Source of the DNA: an uncultured Selenomonadales bacterium | Lineage (GTDB): Bacteria; Bacillota; Negativicutes; Selenomonadales; Selenomonadaceae | Length of the DNA: 64,000 nt | NCBI GenBank assembly: GCA_937877565.1 | Contig: CALFJB010000072.1 | Span: 6,946-70,945, forward strand | Direction: 5' to 3' | Translations under genes and position numbers: made by a program | In this document: positions 25,038 to 34,102 of the stretch, one piece after another | How the letters are laid out: each line of letters opens with the position of its first letter | How positions within the stretch are numbered: the stretch's first letter is position 1 | Notes under the pieces: model-generated | Told to the model about the DNA's origin: nothing | What the model saw: only the letters and a program-made list of their open reading frames with translations | Databases searched by the model: none

Positions 25038-25192
25038 GCCCGTTCTTTGTGCTGCGTCAGCAAACGTTGAAATTACAGCAGACTTGGCGCGGCAGCAAAG
25101 TTGGAATTACGAAAATCCCAGCACGCGGAACGGGCGTTAAGAGCACTTTTTCTTTGCTACTTTCTTTTTTTGCTCCGGAAAAAAGAAAGTAG
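25038..25192. repeat. structured intergenic region after oppC
   Basis: A long stem GCCCGTTC-GTGCTG pairs with CAGCAC-GAACGGGC (25038-25135, internal loop TTT/GCG). A second hairpin follows, CTACTTTCTTTTTT/AAAAAAGAAAGTAG (25157-25192). In reverse orientation it resembles the order of elements A-D (TTTCTTT hairpin, then a CGCCC-starting stem), so it may be a distant member; sequence identity is low. Confidence 0.55.
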
Positions 25193-25240
25193 ATTTAAAA
25201 TAATTATTTGTAAAATGACATAAACGCCGGAGGAATTTTT

Positions 25241-26146
25241 ATGAAAGTAGCAGTTATAGGCGCAACTATAATTGATGTGGTTTCTTACGTCGATAAAGCC
25301 CCTGAATACGGCGGGACGGTAACAATAAATGATTTTCATATTGCCTGCGGCGGCAAAGGCGCAAATCAAGCGGTTGCCGCTAAAAGATTGGGCGCAGATG
25401 TTTTAATGGTTTCTGCTGTCGGCGATGATATATTTGGGCAAACTGCGCTTGAAAATTTTCAGAAAAATGGAATGGATACGCGGCAAATTATCAAAGTGCC
25501 AAAAGTTTCAACCGGCGTTGTAATGATTATAGTTGAGTCGTCCGGACAATATCGCAGTATGTATTATCGCGGCGCAAGTAATTTTTTGACGCCGGAAAAT
25601 ATTTTGCAAGCAGCTGAAGATTTAAAAAGTTGCGGACTCTTTGTAATTCAACTTGAAATTGCGCTTGAAACTGTTTACGCGGCGATTGACTTTGCCAACA
25701 AAAATAATATTCCCGTAATTTTAAATCCTTCGCCACTGCATGAAAAACTTTCGATAGAAAAAATTTGCCCGTGCGAATTTTTTGTACTGAATGAATCTGA
25801 ATTGCAAATTTTAACTGAAATGCCGATTGATTCACTTGAAAAAATTGAAGTTGCGGCGAAAAAAATTTTGGCGCAGGGCGTAAAAAATATTATCGTGACG
25901 CTTGGAAGTCGCGGGGCAATTTGGTTTAATGAAGGCGTTACAGAATTTGTACCGACGCTGAAAGTTGAATCTGTTGACAGCACGGGCGCGGGCGATGCGT
26001 TTGTAGGTTGTTTTGTAAAAAATTATGCTGACGGCAGAAATATTCTTGACTCAATAAAAATGGCGTCAAAATACGCGGCTTTAAGTGTAACTCGAAAAGG
26101 CACGCAAGATTCTTATTTGACGGCTGATGAATTTGAAAATTTATAA
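25241..26146 (+). CDS. rbsK: ribokinase-like PfkB-family sugar kinase
   Basis: 301 residues. GGKGANQAVAAKRLGADV (about residues 40-57) and the catalytic DSTGAGDAFVGCF (D near residue 249) are the two PfkB signatures; TGVVMIIVESSGQ and the anion hole are also kept. Ribokinases phosphorylate ribose at O5. No ribose transporter is next to it, so another sugar or nucleoside is possible. It is first in a forward cluster that runs to 33521. Confidence 0.87.
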   Translation: MKVAVIGATIIDVVSYVDKAPEYGGTVTINDFHIACGGKGANQAVAAKRLGADVLMVSAVGDDIFGQTALENFQKNGMDTRQIIKVPKVSTGVVMIIVESSGQYRSMYYRGASNFLTPENILQAAEDLKSCGLFVIQLEIALETVYAAIDFANKNNIPVILNPSPLHEKLSIEKICPCEFFVLNESELQILTEMPIDSLEKIEVAAKKILAQGVKNIIVTLGSRGAIWFNEGVTEFVPTLKVESVDSTGAGDAFVGCFVKNYADGRNILDSIKMASKYAALSVTRKGTQDSYLTADEFENL

Positions 26147-26159
26147 AGGAAGTGTAAAA

Positions 26160-26840
26160 ATGAAATATGAAATTTTGTACCCTGAAGCTTTTCCTGTCGT
26201 GCAATTTTATTTACAGCGCGGCGAAAAAATCAAAGCTGAATCCGATGCAATGATTGCAATGAGTGCAACGGTTGACGTTGAAGGCAAAATGGAAGGCGGA
26301 ATTTTAAGCGGACTTGCAAGAAAATTTCTTTCCGGCGAAAGTATGTTTTTTCAAGAATTGGTTGCAAGGCGCGGCAACGGCGAAGTTTTAATTGGTCATC
26401 AGTTGCCGGGCGGAATTTTGGACTTGGAACTTGACGGCTCCTACGGCTTGACGATTCAAAAAGACGGCTATTTGGCAAGCACTGAAGGTATTCAAGTTGA
26501 TACTAAAATGCAGAATTTGACTCAAGGACTTTTTGGCGGCGAAGGCTTTTTTGTACTCAATGCACGCGGTCGCGGTACGGTTTTTGTATCAAGTTACGGC
26601 GTCATTCACCCGATAAATTTGGAAGACGGCGAAGAATATATAATTGACAACGGGCATTTGGTGGCGTGGCCTGATTATATGGAGTACAAAATTGAAAAGG
26701 CGTCCAGCGGAATTATTTCAAGTATCACATCCGGCGAAATGTTAGTTTGTCGTTTCAGAGGTCCCGGAATTGTTTTGATTCAAACGCGCAACCCTGACAG
26801 TTTTGCAAGTTGGATTCGTTCAATGGTTCCTTCAACTTAG
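26160..26840 (+). CDS. AIM24 / TIGR00266-family protein
   Basis: 226 residues from ATG 26160 (AAAGGAAGTG upstream). It has an all-beta repeat structure with VQFYLQRGEKIKAESDAMIAMS, GGILSGLARKFLSGESMFFQ and LNARGRGTVFVSSYG, the marks of the AIM24 family. The biochemical role in bacteria is unknown; the name comes from a yeast mitochondrial protein. No signal peptide. It follows the kinase gene by 13 bp. Confidence 0.85.
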   Translation: MKYEILYPEAFPVVQFYLQRGEKIKAESDAMIAMSATVDVEGKMEGGILSGLARKFLSGESMFFQELVARRGNGEVLIGHQLPGGILDLELDGSYGLTIQKDGYLASTEGIQVDTKMQNLTQGLFGGEGFFVLNARGRGTVFVSSYGVIHPINLEDGEEYIIDNGHLVAWPDYMEYKIEKASSGIISSITSGEMLVCRFRGPGIVLIQTRNPDSFASWIRSMVPST

Positions 26841-26912
26841 ATTGCAAGGCAGGAAAATTCTAACAATAGCTTTTTCGGTGATGATGATTGATTTTAAATT
26901 TGAGGTAAATTT

Positions 26913-28211
26913 ATGAATTGGAAAAAATATTTGGCGGCAGGTTTAATTTTGCCAAGTTTGATAGTGGCGGGCGATTTTGTGACTGATAAAAAAGTTTCTG
27001 CTGAAGTTTTGCAAGTTGAAAATATTTTGAGCGTTACGGGCGTTGCTGAAGTTTACGGCGACGGCGAAAAAATTTCCTACGCCATTTTGGAATATCCAAA
27101 AAAAATTTCTCCAAAAAATCTTAACGCTACAGATTTTGGCGTTGAGGGAAAAATTATTTCTGCGGTTTACGTCAATGACAAGCCGGAAATTACCAACAAA
27201 AATAAAATTGGGCGGTACGTAATTTTGAAATTTGAAAACGTCAACACCGCCTTTGACGGCAATTTAAATCAAAAACCTAATCGCCCCAAAAATGAATCTG
27301 CTCGCGCAGGTGATGCGCCAATGCGTTCAGATAGAAAACTTCCAAATTTAAATTTCACAGTCAAGCAGGTTAATAAAATTACGGCGGCGGACGGTACAGA
27401 ATTTTTGCCGACTGAAAAAGCCGTTACAAAAATTTCTGCGCCTGCGATTGAAAAATTTCAGCAATTCACTTACACAGACAAAAACGGTAATTCAATGCCG
27501 TACAATCTTTACTTGCCGAAAAATTACGACGCCAATAAAAAATATCCGCTGTTGTTTTTCGTAGCTGACGCAAGCGCAAATATCAACGAAGTTACAACGC
27601 CGCTTTTTCAAGGCAACGGCGCAACAAGTTTTCTTGATAAAAATTGCATAATCCTTGCGCCGCAATACACCGCAGATTTGGTTGATAAACTTGGAATGAT
27701 GACGACTGACGAAAATATTTGGACTGACGGGCTGGAATTGATAACGAATTTGCTTTTTGATGTGATAGAAAATTACAGCGTTGATAAAAATAGAATTTAC
27801 GGCACGGAACAATCTCAAGGCGGAATGACAAATATTGCGATTAGTGATAAATACCCCGACCTTTTCGCCGCGCAGCTTTTGGTTGCCTGTCAGTGGAATG
27901 TTGACGAAATGGAAATTCTCAAAAATAAAAATTTGTGGATTGTAGTTTGTGAAGGCGACACAAAGGCTTTTCCTGGTATGAATGAAGCTGTAGCACGTTG
28001 GGAAAAACTCGGCGCAAAAGTTGCACGAAATAAAAATTTTTGGGACAGTAAAGCCGCAATTTCTGAACTCAACAAGCAAGTTAAAAATTTGGAGCGTCAA
28101 CGCGCCAATATAAATTACACGGTTTTTGCGGGCGGAAACCATATGTACACGTGGAGTTTTGCTTACAATATTGACGCCCTGCGCGATTGGTTATTTAAGC
28201 AGAAAAAATAA
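26913..28211 (+). CDS. secreted alpha/beta-hydrolase, esterase/peptidase type with Ig-like N-terminal domain
   Basis: 432 residues. A signal peptide (WKKYLAAGLILPSLIVAG) is followed by a beta-rich domain (about 35-175) resembling the Ig-like N-terminal domain of PHB-depolymerase-type esterases. The hydrolase core follows: strand KYPLLFFVADASA, nucleophile elbow EQSQGG (Ser in a G/E-x-S-x-G motif), and the catalytic His in GGNHMYTW near the C-terminus. It probably cleaves esters or peptides in the periplasm or outside; the substrate is unknown. Confidence 0.83.
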   Translation: MNWKKYLAAGLILPSLIVAGDFVTDKKVSAEVLQVENILSVTGVAEVYGDGEKISYAILEYPKKISPKNLNATDFGVEGKIISAVYVNDKPEITNKNKIGRYVILKFENVNTAFDGNLNQKPNRPKNESARAGDAPMRSDRKLPNLNFTVKQVNKITAADGTEFLPTEKAVTKISAPAIEKFQQFTYTDKNGNSMPYNLYLPKNYDANKKYPLLFFVADASANINEVTTPLFQGNGATSFLDKNCIILAPQYTADLVDKLGMMTTDENIWTDGLELITNLLFDVIENYSVDKNRIYGTEQSQGGMTNIAISDKYPDLFAAQLLVACQWNVDEMEILKNKNLWIVVCEGDTKAFPGMNEAVARWEKLGAKVARNKNFWDSKAAISELNKQVKNLERQRANINYTVFAGGNHMYTWSFAYNIDALRDWLFKQKK

Positions 28212-28223
28212 GGCGGTGTTAAA

Positions 28224-29696
28224 ATGGTAGACAGTTTGAGGAGTGCGCTTGAACTTTTGCGCCAAATTCCTAATCAACTAATTGAAACTGATGTTGAAGT
28301 AAATCCTGCGGCTGAACTTTCCGGCGTTTATCGTTACATTGGCGCGGGCGGTACGGTTATGCGTCCAACTACGATTGACGGTCCCGCAATGATTTTTCAT
28401 AATATCAAAGATTTTCCAAATGCAAGCGTGATAATTGGTTTAATGGCAAGCCGTGAGCGCGTTGCAAAACTTTTCGGTTGCAAGAAAGAGGAACTTGGAC
28501 ATTTAATCAAGGACTGCGCGAATAATCCAATTCAGCCGGTTGTAATTGATAAAGCCGCGCCATGTCAAGAAATTGTACACCTTGCAACGGACGCAGATTT
28601 TGATTTATTTAAACTTTTGCCCGCGCCGACAAATACGCCGCAAGACGCAGGGCCTTATATAACTTTGGGAATGTGCTATGCTACACACCCTGACACGGGA
28701 CTTTCAGATGTAACAATTCACAGAATGTGCATACAGAAAAAGGATGAACTTTCAATTTTCCTGCAACCGGGATCGCGTCATATTGGCGCAATGGCTGAAC
28801 GTTCAACAGAATTAAATCAGCCGTTGCCAATTTCTGTATCAATAGGCGTTGACCCTGCAATTTCTGTTACAAGTTGTTTTGAGCCGCCTACAACTCCTTT
28901 AGGTTTTAACGAACTTTCCATTGCGGGCGCGTTGAGAAAAAAGCCTGTTGAATTAACGCGCTGTATCACGATTAAAGAAAATTGTATTGCAAATGCTGAA
29001 TATGTCATTGAGGGCGAAATTTTACCGGCAAGCAACAACGTTATCGAAGATCAGAATACTCACACCGGCTTTGCAATGCCTGAATTTCCGGGCTATGACG
29101 GTCCCGCCTCTCATGAATGTTGGCTGTTGAAAGTCAAGGCAGTTACTCACAGAAAAAATCCAATTATGCAAACGTGCATTGGTCCATCTGAAGAACACGT
29201 AAATATGGCGGGTATTCCTACAGAGGCTTCAATTTTAAATTTGCTTGATAAAGCGTTGCCCGGCAAAGTCAAAAATGTTTATTCTCATCGCGCAGGCGGC
29301 GGAAAATATATGGCGATTCTGCAGTGTGTCAAAAATAATCACGTTGACGAAGGCAAGCAACGGCAAGCGGCGTTATTGGCGTTTTCGGCGTTCCCTGAAC
29401 TTAAGCACGTTATTTTGGTTGATGATGACGTTGACATTTTCGACACTAACGACGTACTTTGGGCAATGAATACGCGCTTTCAAGGCGACCGCGATATTAT
29501 TACAATTCCGGGCGTGCGTTGCCATCCATTAGATCCAAGTTCCAATCCTCAATATTCGCCGTCAATTCGTGACGTTGGAATTTCTTGCAAAACTATTTTT
29601 GATTGTACAGTTCCTTTTGATATGAAAGAAAAATTTAAACGCGCTCCGTTTTTGGAAGTTGATCCGCGCAAATGGTATCCTGCTTATGAGGGTTGA
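28224..29696 (+). CDS. UbiD-family prenylated-FMN decarboxylase
   Basis: 490 residues, full family length. UbiD enzymes (de)carboxylate aromatic or alpha,beta-unsaturated acids with prenylated FMN. Marks: N-terminal RQIPNQLIETDVEV, MIFHNIKDFPNASVI, the central ITLGMCYATHPDTGLSDVTIHR, and the C-terminal HVILVDDDVDIFDTNDVLWAMNTRFQGDRD, a metal/cofactor region. No ubiX is nearby. The LpdD-like gene that overlaps its end suggests the gallate/protocatechuate-type decarboxylase group rather than ubiquinone synthesis. Confidence 0.92.
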   Translation: MVDSLRSALELLRQIPNQLIETDVEVNPAAELSGVYRYIGAGGTVMRPTTIDGPAMIFHNIKDFPNASVIIGLMASRERVAKLFGCKKEELGHLIKDCANNPIQPVVIDKAAPCQEIVHLATDADFDLFKLLPAPTNTPQDAGPYITLGMCYATHPDTGLSDVTIHRMCIQKKDELSIFLQPGSRHIGAMAERSTELNQPLPISVSIGVDPAISVTSCFEPPTTPLGFNELSIAGALRKKPVELTRCITIKENCIANAEYVIEGEILPASNNVIEDQNTHTGFAMPEFPGYDGPASHECWLLKVKAVTHRKNPIMQTCIGPSEEHVNMAGIPTEASILNLLDKALPGKVKNVYSHRAGGGKYMAILQCVKNNHVDEGKQRQAALLAFSAFPELKHVILVDDDVDIFDTNDVLWAMNTRFQGDRDIITIPGVRCHPLDPSSNPQYSPSIRDVGISCKTIFDCTVPFDMKEKFKRAPFLEVDPRKWYPAYEG

Positions 29697-30033
29697 AGAA
29701 AAAATTATTACGAAAAAACTTTCATTTGCCGAAATTAAATTTGAAATAAAACCTGTTGGCAAAGATATTTTAATTTTGATAAGCGGTGGCGACACTCCGC
29801 ACATTGGCAGCGCAGTTTTGGCAATTCCGAGAAAATCTTTGAACAGTGATTCAATCAGTTGTACTTCGTCAGTTTTAAATGTTACCGGACACAAAGACGA
29901 AAAAATTTGCCGATACGTGGCAGAAAGTTTTTGCAAGCGTTATAATTCGGTTGTAGTTTGTACCGGCGGTTTTCACGTCGATAACTTGACGGCGGAACAA
30001 ATTCAAGAAGTTGTTGAGGCTTGCAAATTTTGA
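29686..30033 (+). CDS. LpdD-like prenylated-flavin chaperone/accessory protein
   Basis: 115 residues from ATG 29686, overlapping the UbiD stop by 11 bases. There is no separate ribosome site, so it is translationally coupled. The sequence FEIKPVGKDILILISGGDTPHIGSAVLA and VVVCTGGFHVDNLTAEQI resembles the LpdD family found beside lpdC-type UbiD enzymes, which is thought to help prenyl-FMN loading or maturation. Assignment rests on recognised family features plus gene order. Confidence 0.75.
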   Translation: MRVEEKIITKKLSFAEIKFEIKPVGKDILILISGGDTPHIGSAVLAIPRKSLNSDSISCTSSVLNVTGHKDEKICRYVAESFCKRYNSVVVCTGGFHVDNLTAEQIQEVVEACKF

Positions 30034-30042
30034 GGTAGTAAT

Positions 30043-30597
30043 ATGAAAAAAATTTTTACCGTTGCAATTTTTGTGGTGGCGATTTTTTCAAATATTTGTT
30101 TTGCTTATACGCCGTTAGAATTTAGTTTAGGCGGCTTGACGCTGAATAACACTTACAGCGACGTTATAAAAATGTACGGCGAACCTACAAGAAAACTTCG
30201 CGGCTATTCGCAAATGGTTTCAAATGTTATAATGTACGGCAGTAACGTTGAAATTGGATTTTTGGGCGACAAAATTCGCTACATTGTAACGACGGCTGAT
30301 AATGGCTGGGCGACTCCTGCGGGCGTTCATGTTGGAATGTATTTTGATGAAGTTGCAAAAATTTACGGTGCAGATTTTACAATGTGGGAACGCACTTTTG
30401 AAGAAATTCCCGCGTTTATGCGCGAATCCGGCGAGCCTTATTTTGAATACGAATGGACGGGCGCAAAATACAGTTGGTCACAAGTCAGCGAAAATTTTTC
30501 TTATGAATTTGGCGACACGTCTTATATTTTTTCGGTTATTGTAAATGAAGGCAAAGTAACGGCGATTGAAATTTCTCAATCTACGCCGGAATATTAA
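30043..30597 (+). CDS. secreted protein of unknown function
   Basis: 184 residues. Signal peptide KKIFTVAIFVVAIFSNICFA, then a soluble domain with two similar halves. Each half has a Gly-Val/Leu-x-L start and a YG turn (LTLNNTYSDVIKMYGEPTRK and VGMYFDEVAKIYGADF), reminiscent of the BamE/SmpA-like fold in which a short loop precedes Gly-Pro. The family is not recognised with certainty. Lies in the forward cluster between the UbiD pair and ndk. Confidence 0.7.
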   Translation: MKKIFTVAIFVVAIFSNICFAYTPLEFSLGGLTLNNTYSDVIKMYGEPTRKLRGYSQMVSNVIMYGSNVEIGFLGDKIRYIVTTADNGWATPAGVHVGMYFDEVAKIYGADFTMWERTFEEIPAFMRESGEPYFEYEWTGAKYSWSQVSENFSYEFGDTSYIFSVIVNEGKVTAIEISQSTPEY

Positions 30598-30615
30598 AAT
30601 TTGGAGGTTTTAAAA

Positions 30616-31035
30616 ATGGAAAAAACTTTGGTACTGATTAAACCTGATGCATTTGGAAAAAATCACACGGGCGATATTTTGAAACGTTACGAAGACGAGG
30701 GCTTAAAAATCGTTGCGGCAAAAGTTATGCAAATGGATAAAAAAATTGCGGCGATTCACTACGCTGAACACGTCGAAAAGCCTTTTTATCCTGATCTTGT
30801 AGAATTTATGACGAGTGCGCCTTTAATGGCGTTGGTACTTGGCGGCGAAAATGCAATTTCAAAAGTTCGTGAAATTAACGGCGCGACGAATCCTGCAAAG
30901 GCTGATGAAGGTACAATCAGAAAACTTTTTGCAGAAAGTGTCACGAAAAACGCGGTACACGCTTCTGACAGCCCCGAAAGTGCCGCACGTGAAATTAAAA
31001 TCTTTTTCAGCGAAATTGAACAGTTTGGAGCGTAG
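30616..31035 (+). CDS. ndk: nucleoside diphosphate kinase
   Basis: 139 residues from ATG 30616 (GGAGG 10 nt upstream). It transfers the gamma-phosphate between NTPs and NDPs. The start TLVLIKPDA, the Kpn loop region (NGATNPAKADEGTIR) and the active-site NAVHASDS with phospho-acceptor His115 are all intact. Length normal. Followed closely by the adenosyltransferase gene. Confidence 0.96.
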   Translation: MEKTLVLIKPDAFGKNHTGDILKRYEDEGLKIVAAKVMQMDKKIAAIHYAEHVEKPFYPDLVEFMTSAPLMALVLGGENAISKVREINGATNPAKADEGTIRKLFAESVTKNAVHASDSPESAAREIKIFFSEIEQFGA

Positions 31036-31038
31036 ACA

Positions 31039-31563
31039 ATGAAAATTTATACAAAAACCGGCGACGCGGGCGAAACTTCGCTTTACACCGGCGAAAGAAT
31101 TAACAAAGACACTCCCCGCGTTGGAACTTACGGCGCAGTTGATGAGGCAAATTCTGCGTTGGCAATGGCGCGGGCTTTTTCTGAAATTCCCGAAGTTAAA
31201 CAAAAAATTTTTGACTTGCAAAGAATCCTTCCGCACTTAATGGCGGACTTGGCAAGCTTGAATAAACCTGCGCTGATTAAATCTGCCGACGTTCAGCAAC
31301 TTGAAGACGAAATGGACGAAATGGATAAAAATTTGCCGCCGCTGAAAAATTTTATAATTCCCGGAAATACAAAGGCGGGCGCAATGTTAGACTTGGCAAG
31401 AACAATCATAAGACGCGCTGAAAGAAATTTTTACGCGCTTGCAAGATTAGAGACTGTTCATCAAGTGGACGGCTTATTTTTAAATCGCCTGTCAGATTAT
31501 TGCTTTATGTTAATGCGTGTTGAAGAATTTTTCGCCGAAAAAAAATCTGCGGTACTAGTTTAA
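31039..31563 (+). CDS. PduO/MMAB-type cob(I)alamin adenosyltransferase
   Basis: 174 residues. N-terminal YTKTGDAGETSLYTGER is the ATP-binding signature (TRTGDxGxT variant), and ARTIIRRAERNFYAL carries the conserved Arg-Glu corrinoid/ATP residues. It makes adenosylcobalamin, the coenzyme form needed by mutases and class II reductases. Four-helix-bundle family of normal length. Only a weak ribosome site precedes it; translation may depend on ndk. Confidence 0.93.
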   Translation: MKIYTKTGDAGETSLYTGERINKDTPRVGTYGAVDEANSALAMARAFSEIPEVKQKIFDLQRILPHLMADLASLNKPALIKSADVQQLEDEMDEMDKNLPPLKNFIIPGNTKAGAMLDLARTIIRRAERNFYALARLETVHQVDGLFLNRLSDYCFMLMRVEEFFAEKKSAVLV

Positions 31564-31569
31564 AATCCA

Positions 31570-32934
31570 ATGGACGAGAAAAAAAATAGCGCGGTAAAAG
31601 ATTTAACAGAAGGTTCACCTGCGAAACTAATTTTTTATTTTACGTTGCCGCTATTGGCGGGAAATGTTTTTCAGCAACTTTTTGGCTTTGTCGATACGCT
31701 GATAGTTGGAAGATTTTTAGGCGTTGAGGCGTTGGCGGCGGTCGGTTGTACAGGTAGCCTGATGTTTTTAATGTTGGGCTTTGTAATGGGCGCAACAAGC
31801 GGATTTTCAATTTATACGGGGCAACGATTCGGCGCAAAAGATTATGACGGTATAAGGTATAGCGTTGTTGTTTGTACAGTTTTGGCGTTGGTAATGTCAA
31901 TTATTTTGGCGATTATCGGCGTGGCGTATTGCCGCGAGCTTTTGGTATTTATGGACACACCGCCGGAGATTTTGGAAGGCGCGTACAGTTTCATTGTAAT
32001 AATTTATGGCGGCGTCGGTGGCTTTATTTTTCTGCAAATGCAGTCAAATTTAATTCGTGCGCTCGGCGACAGTAAAATGCCTACGATTATTCAAGCAACG
32101 ACACTTTGTATAAATATTGCGCTTGAGCCTGTAGCGATAATTTTACTTGGGCTGGGAATACCGGGCGCGGCAGGTGCTACAATCGTTTCGCTGATTATTG
32201 GAAATATTATTTGCTTTATTTATATCAGAAAAAAAATTCCGCTCCTGCATACAAAAAAAGAAGATTGGCACTTTGATAAAGCAGTTGTATTGGAACATTT
32301 AAAAATCGGCTTGCCAATGGGCTTTCAATCTTCGATAATCGCAATAGGCGCGGTAATTTTGCAAATTGCGTTGAACGGCTTGGGACCTGTAGCAGTGGCG
32401 TCATTTGCGGCGGCACAAAGGGTTGACGGTATCGCAGTAATGCCAATGATGTCATTTGGCGTAGCGATCGCGGCTTACACGGCGCAAAATTTCGGCGCAC
32501 AAAAATTTGAAAGAATCCATGACGGCGTAAAAAAGACAATTTGGATGAGTTGTTCATTCAGCATAGTTGCGGCGATTTTCAATATAATGTTCGGCGCGGA
32601 AATTATCAAATTGTTTGTCGGCGAAGGACAGGAACAAATTGTTGAGTACGGGCAATTATTTTTGACAGTCAACGGGCTTGCATACTGGGTAATGGCGTTG
32701 CTATTCATTTTCAGATTTACGTTGCAAGGATTGGGACAAGCTTTAATTCCAACATTTGCGGGCGGCGTCGAATTGGTTATGAGAATAATTGCGGCGGTTG
32801 TTTTGGTAGACTACTGGGGATTTTTGGGCGCGTGTTTGGCGGCTCCAATGGCGTGGGTCGGCGCGGCTGTACCGCTTGCCATTGCATTTTATATCACTCA
32901 ACGCAAGATGAAACATTTATACAGCGACGATTGA
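31570..32934 (+). CDS. MATE-family multidrug/sodium antiporter
   Basis: 454 residues, twelve predicted membrane helices in two similar halves. N-terminal FYFTLPLLAGNVFQQLFGFVDTLIVGRFLGVEALAAVG is the family signature. Such transporters export cationic drugs or metabolites with Na+ or H+. Seven bp after the adenosyltransferase gene; the ribosome site is poor. Confidence 0.93.
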   Translation: MDEKKNSAVKDLTEGSPAKLIFYFTLPLLAGNVFQQLFGFVDTLIVGRFLGVEALAAVGCTGSLMFLMLGFVMGATSGFSIYTGQRFGAKDYDGIRYSVVVCTVLALVMSIILAIIGVAYCRELLVFMDTPPEILEGAYSFIVIIYGGVGGFIFLQMQSNLIRALGDSKMPTIIQATTLCINIALEPVAIILLGLGIPGAAGATIVSLIIGNIICFIYIRKKIPLLHTKKEDWHFDKAVVLEHLKIGLPMGFQSSIIAIGAVILQIALNGLGPVAVASFAAAQRVDGIAVMPMMSFGVAIAAYTAQNFGAQKFERIHDGVKKTIWMSCSFSIVAAIFNIMFGAEIIKLFVGEGQEQIVEYGQLFLTVNGLAYWVMALLFIFRFTLQGLGQALIPTFAGGVELVMRIIAAVVLVDYWGFLGACLAAPMAWVGAAVPLAIAFYITQRKMKHLYSDD

Positions 32935-32948
32935 GGAAGTGAAAATTT

Positions 32949-33521
32949 ATGAAAATCGATTTAACCTACGAATTGACACGCGGCAAAATTGAAGATTGGC
33001 TTAAACAGTTCAGCGACAAAGATAAAATTTTAATGTCAAGCGGACATTTGGGAACACATTTTGACGTTATGGGAAAAACTTTTTCGCTTGATTATACTGA
33101 AAGTCGCGGCGTAATTTTTGATGTCAGCAGCGCGGGAATTGACGAAGTTACGGTTAATCAGATTGACTTTGAAAAAATTCAAGCGGGCGATTTTGTTTTA
33201 CTGCGTACCGGCGTTAGTGAAAAATATGACTACGGCACGTCTGATTATAACGAAAAATTTCCGCAAATTTCTTGGGAAGTTATTGAAAAACTTGTTGAGA
33301 AAAAAATTCGTATGATTGGCGTTGATATGCGCGGCTTGCGTCACGGCGACGAACATAACAAGGCAGATAATTTTTGCTCTCAAAGAAATGTTTTCGTGGT
33401 TGAAAATCTTGTAAACTTAGATAAACTTTTGAACGTGCAAGGAAATTTTACAATTCACGTTTACCCAGTCAATGTGAAAGGTTTTAGCGGCTTGCCAACG
33501 CGGGTAATTGCCGAATACTAA
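32949..33521 (+). CDS. cyclase-family metal hydrolase (kynurenine formamidase-like)
   Basis: 190 residues. SGHLGTHFDVMG (about residues 31-42) is the HxGTHxD metal-binding motif of the cyclase/KynB family, and MIGVDMRGLRHGDEHNKAD carries the later D and H ligands. These enzymes hydrolyse amides or esters of small metabolites. The canonical Pro after HxD is Val-Met here. Last gene of the forward cluster, followed by a terminator. Confidence 0.83.
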   Translation: MKIDLTYELTRGKIEDWLKQFSDKDKILMSSGHLGTHFDVMGKTFSLDYTESRGVIFDVSSAGIDEVTVNQIDFEKIQAGDFVLLRTGVSEKYDYGTSDYNEKFPQISWEVIEKLVEKKIRMIGVDMRGLRHGDEHNKADNFCSQRNVFVVENLVNLDKLLNVQGNFTIHVYPVNVKGFSGLPTRVIAEY

Positions 33522-33535
33522 AAACTAAAAAAGCT

Positions 33536-33568
33536 GGTTGCCGAAATTTTGCAGCCCGTTATTTTTTT
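33536..33568 (+). terminator. terminator, family copy 1
   Basis: Stem GGTTGC/GCAGCC with a T7 tail. It belongs to a family of four near-identical terminators (also 34294, 35776, 48167). The stretch of about 48 bp from GCAGCCCG onward matches 48183-48231. Confidence 0.75.
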
Positions 33569-33608
33569 GCAGGAAAATATTTTACAGCGTTGAAAAAATA
33601 CTTCGGTG

Positions 33609-33917
33609 ATGAAATTGAATGTAGATTATGAACTTGGTGAATATAAATTTGAATGGGATTCTGAAAAAGCCGCTAAAAATTTTAAAAAGCACAAGGTAGC
33701 TTTTGAGGATGCGGCGCGTGTTTTTCTTGACAAGTATAGACTTGATTATTATGATGAATTGCACAGCGACGAAGAAGAAAGAATTAAAACTGTTGGGATT
33801 GTACTGAATGTTTTAGCTGTCATTTACACCGAACGCGGCGACAAGAACAGAATTATTTCCGCTCGTAGAGCTGACAAAGACGAGGAGGCGCAATATTATG
33901 AACAATTCTACGACTAA
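33609..33917 (+). CDS. brnT: BrnT-like ribonuclease toxin
   Basis: About 102 residues from ATG 33609 (a GTG at 33606 is adjacent). FEWDSEKAAKNFKKHKVAFEDAARVF, the middle EERIKTVGIV, and the C-terminal YTERGDKNRIISARRADKDE match BrnT, a RelE-fold mRNase of type II toxin-antitoxin systems. The catalytic-type Lys/Glu/Arg positions are present. Its end overlaps the first antitoxin gene by 20 bp, with a GAGGAGG ribosome site inside the toxin gene. Confidence 0.9.
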   Translation: MKLNVDYELGEYKFEWDSEKAAKNFKKHKVAFEDAARVFLDKYRLDYYDELHSDEEERIKTVGIVLNVLAVIYTERGDKNRIISARRADKDEEAQYYEQFYD

Positions 33918-34083
33918 AGAAATACCTCCGCTTACTAGGGAGCAGATGAGACGACTTTATGAACTTTCAAAAATGCCTGATGAAGAAATTGACTACAGCG
34001 ACATTCCAAAAATCACTCCTGAAGAATGGAAAAAATTTAAACCTGCGAGACTTCGCAAAAAAAATTTGAAAGTTGCAATCTAA
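33898..34083 (+). CDS. BrnA-like antitoxin, copy 1 (short form)
   Basis: 61 residues: PPLTREQMRRLYELSKMPDEEIDYSDIPKITPEEWKKF, the toxin-wrapping N-terminal part of BrnA-type antitoxins, and a basic end RLRKKNLKVAI. The ribbon-helix-helix domain that normally follows and gives DNA binding and autoregulation is missing. A remnant of the terminator family (AAAAAAGCGAGTTGGC) lies right behind it, as if duplication cut the terminator. Confidence 0.8.
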   Translation: MNNSTTKEIPPLTREQMRRLYELSKMPDEEIDYSDIPKITPEEWKKFKPARLRKKNLKVAI

Positions 34084-34102
34084 AAAAGCGAGTTGGCTAA
34101 AT

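Noticed and set aside
27492..28142. 216-codon reverse ORF inside the esterase gene
   Set aside because: Opposite-strand shadow of a gene with clear hydrolase motifs.
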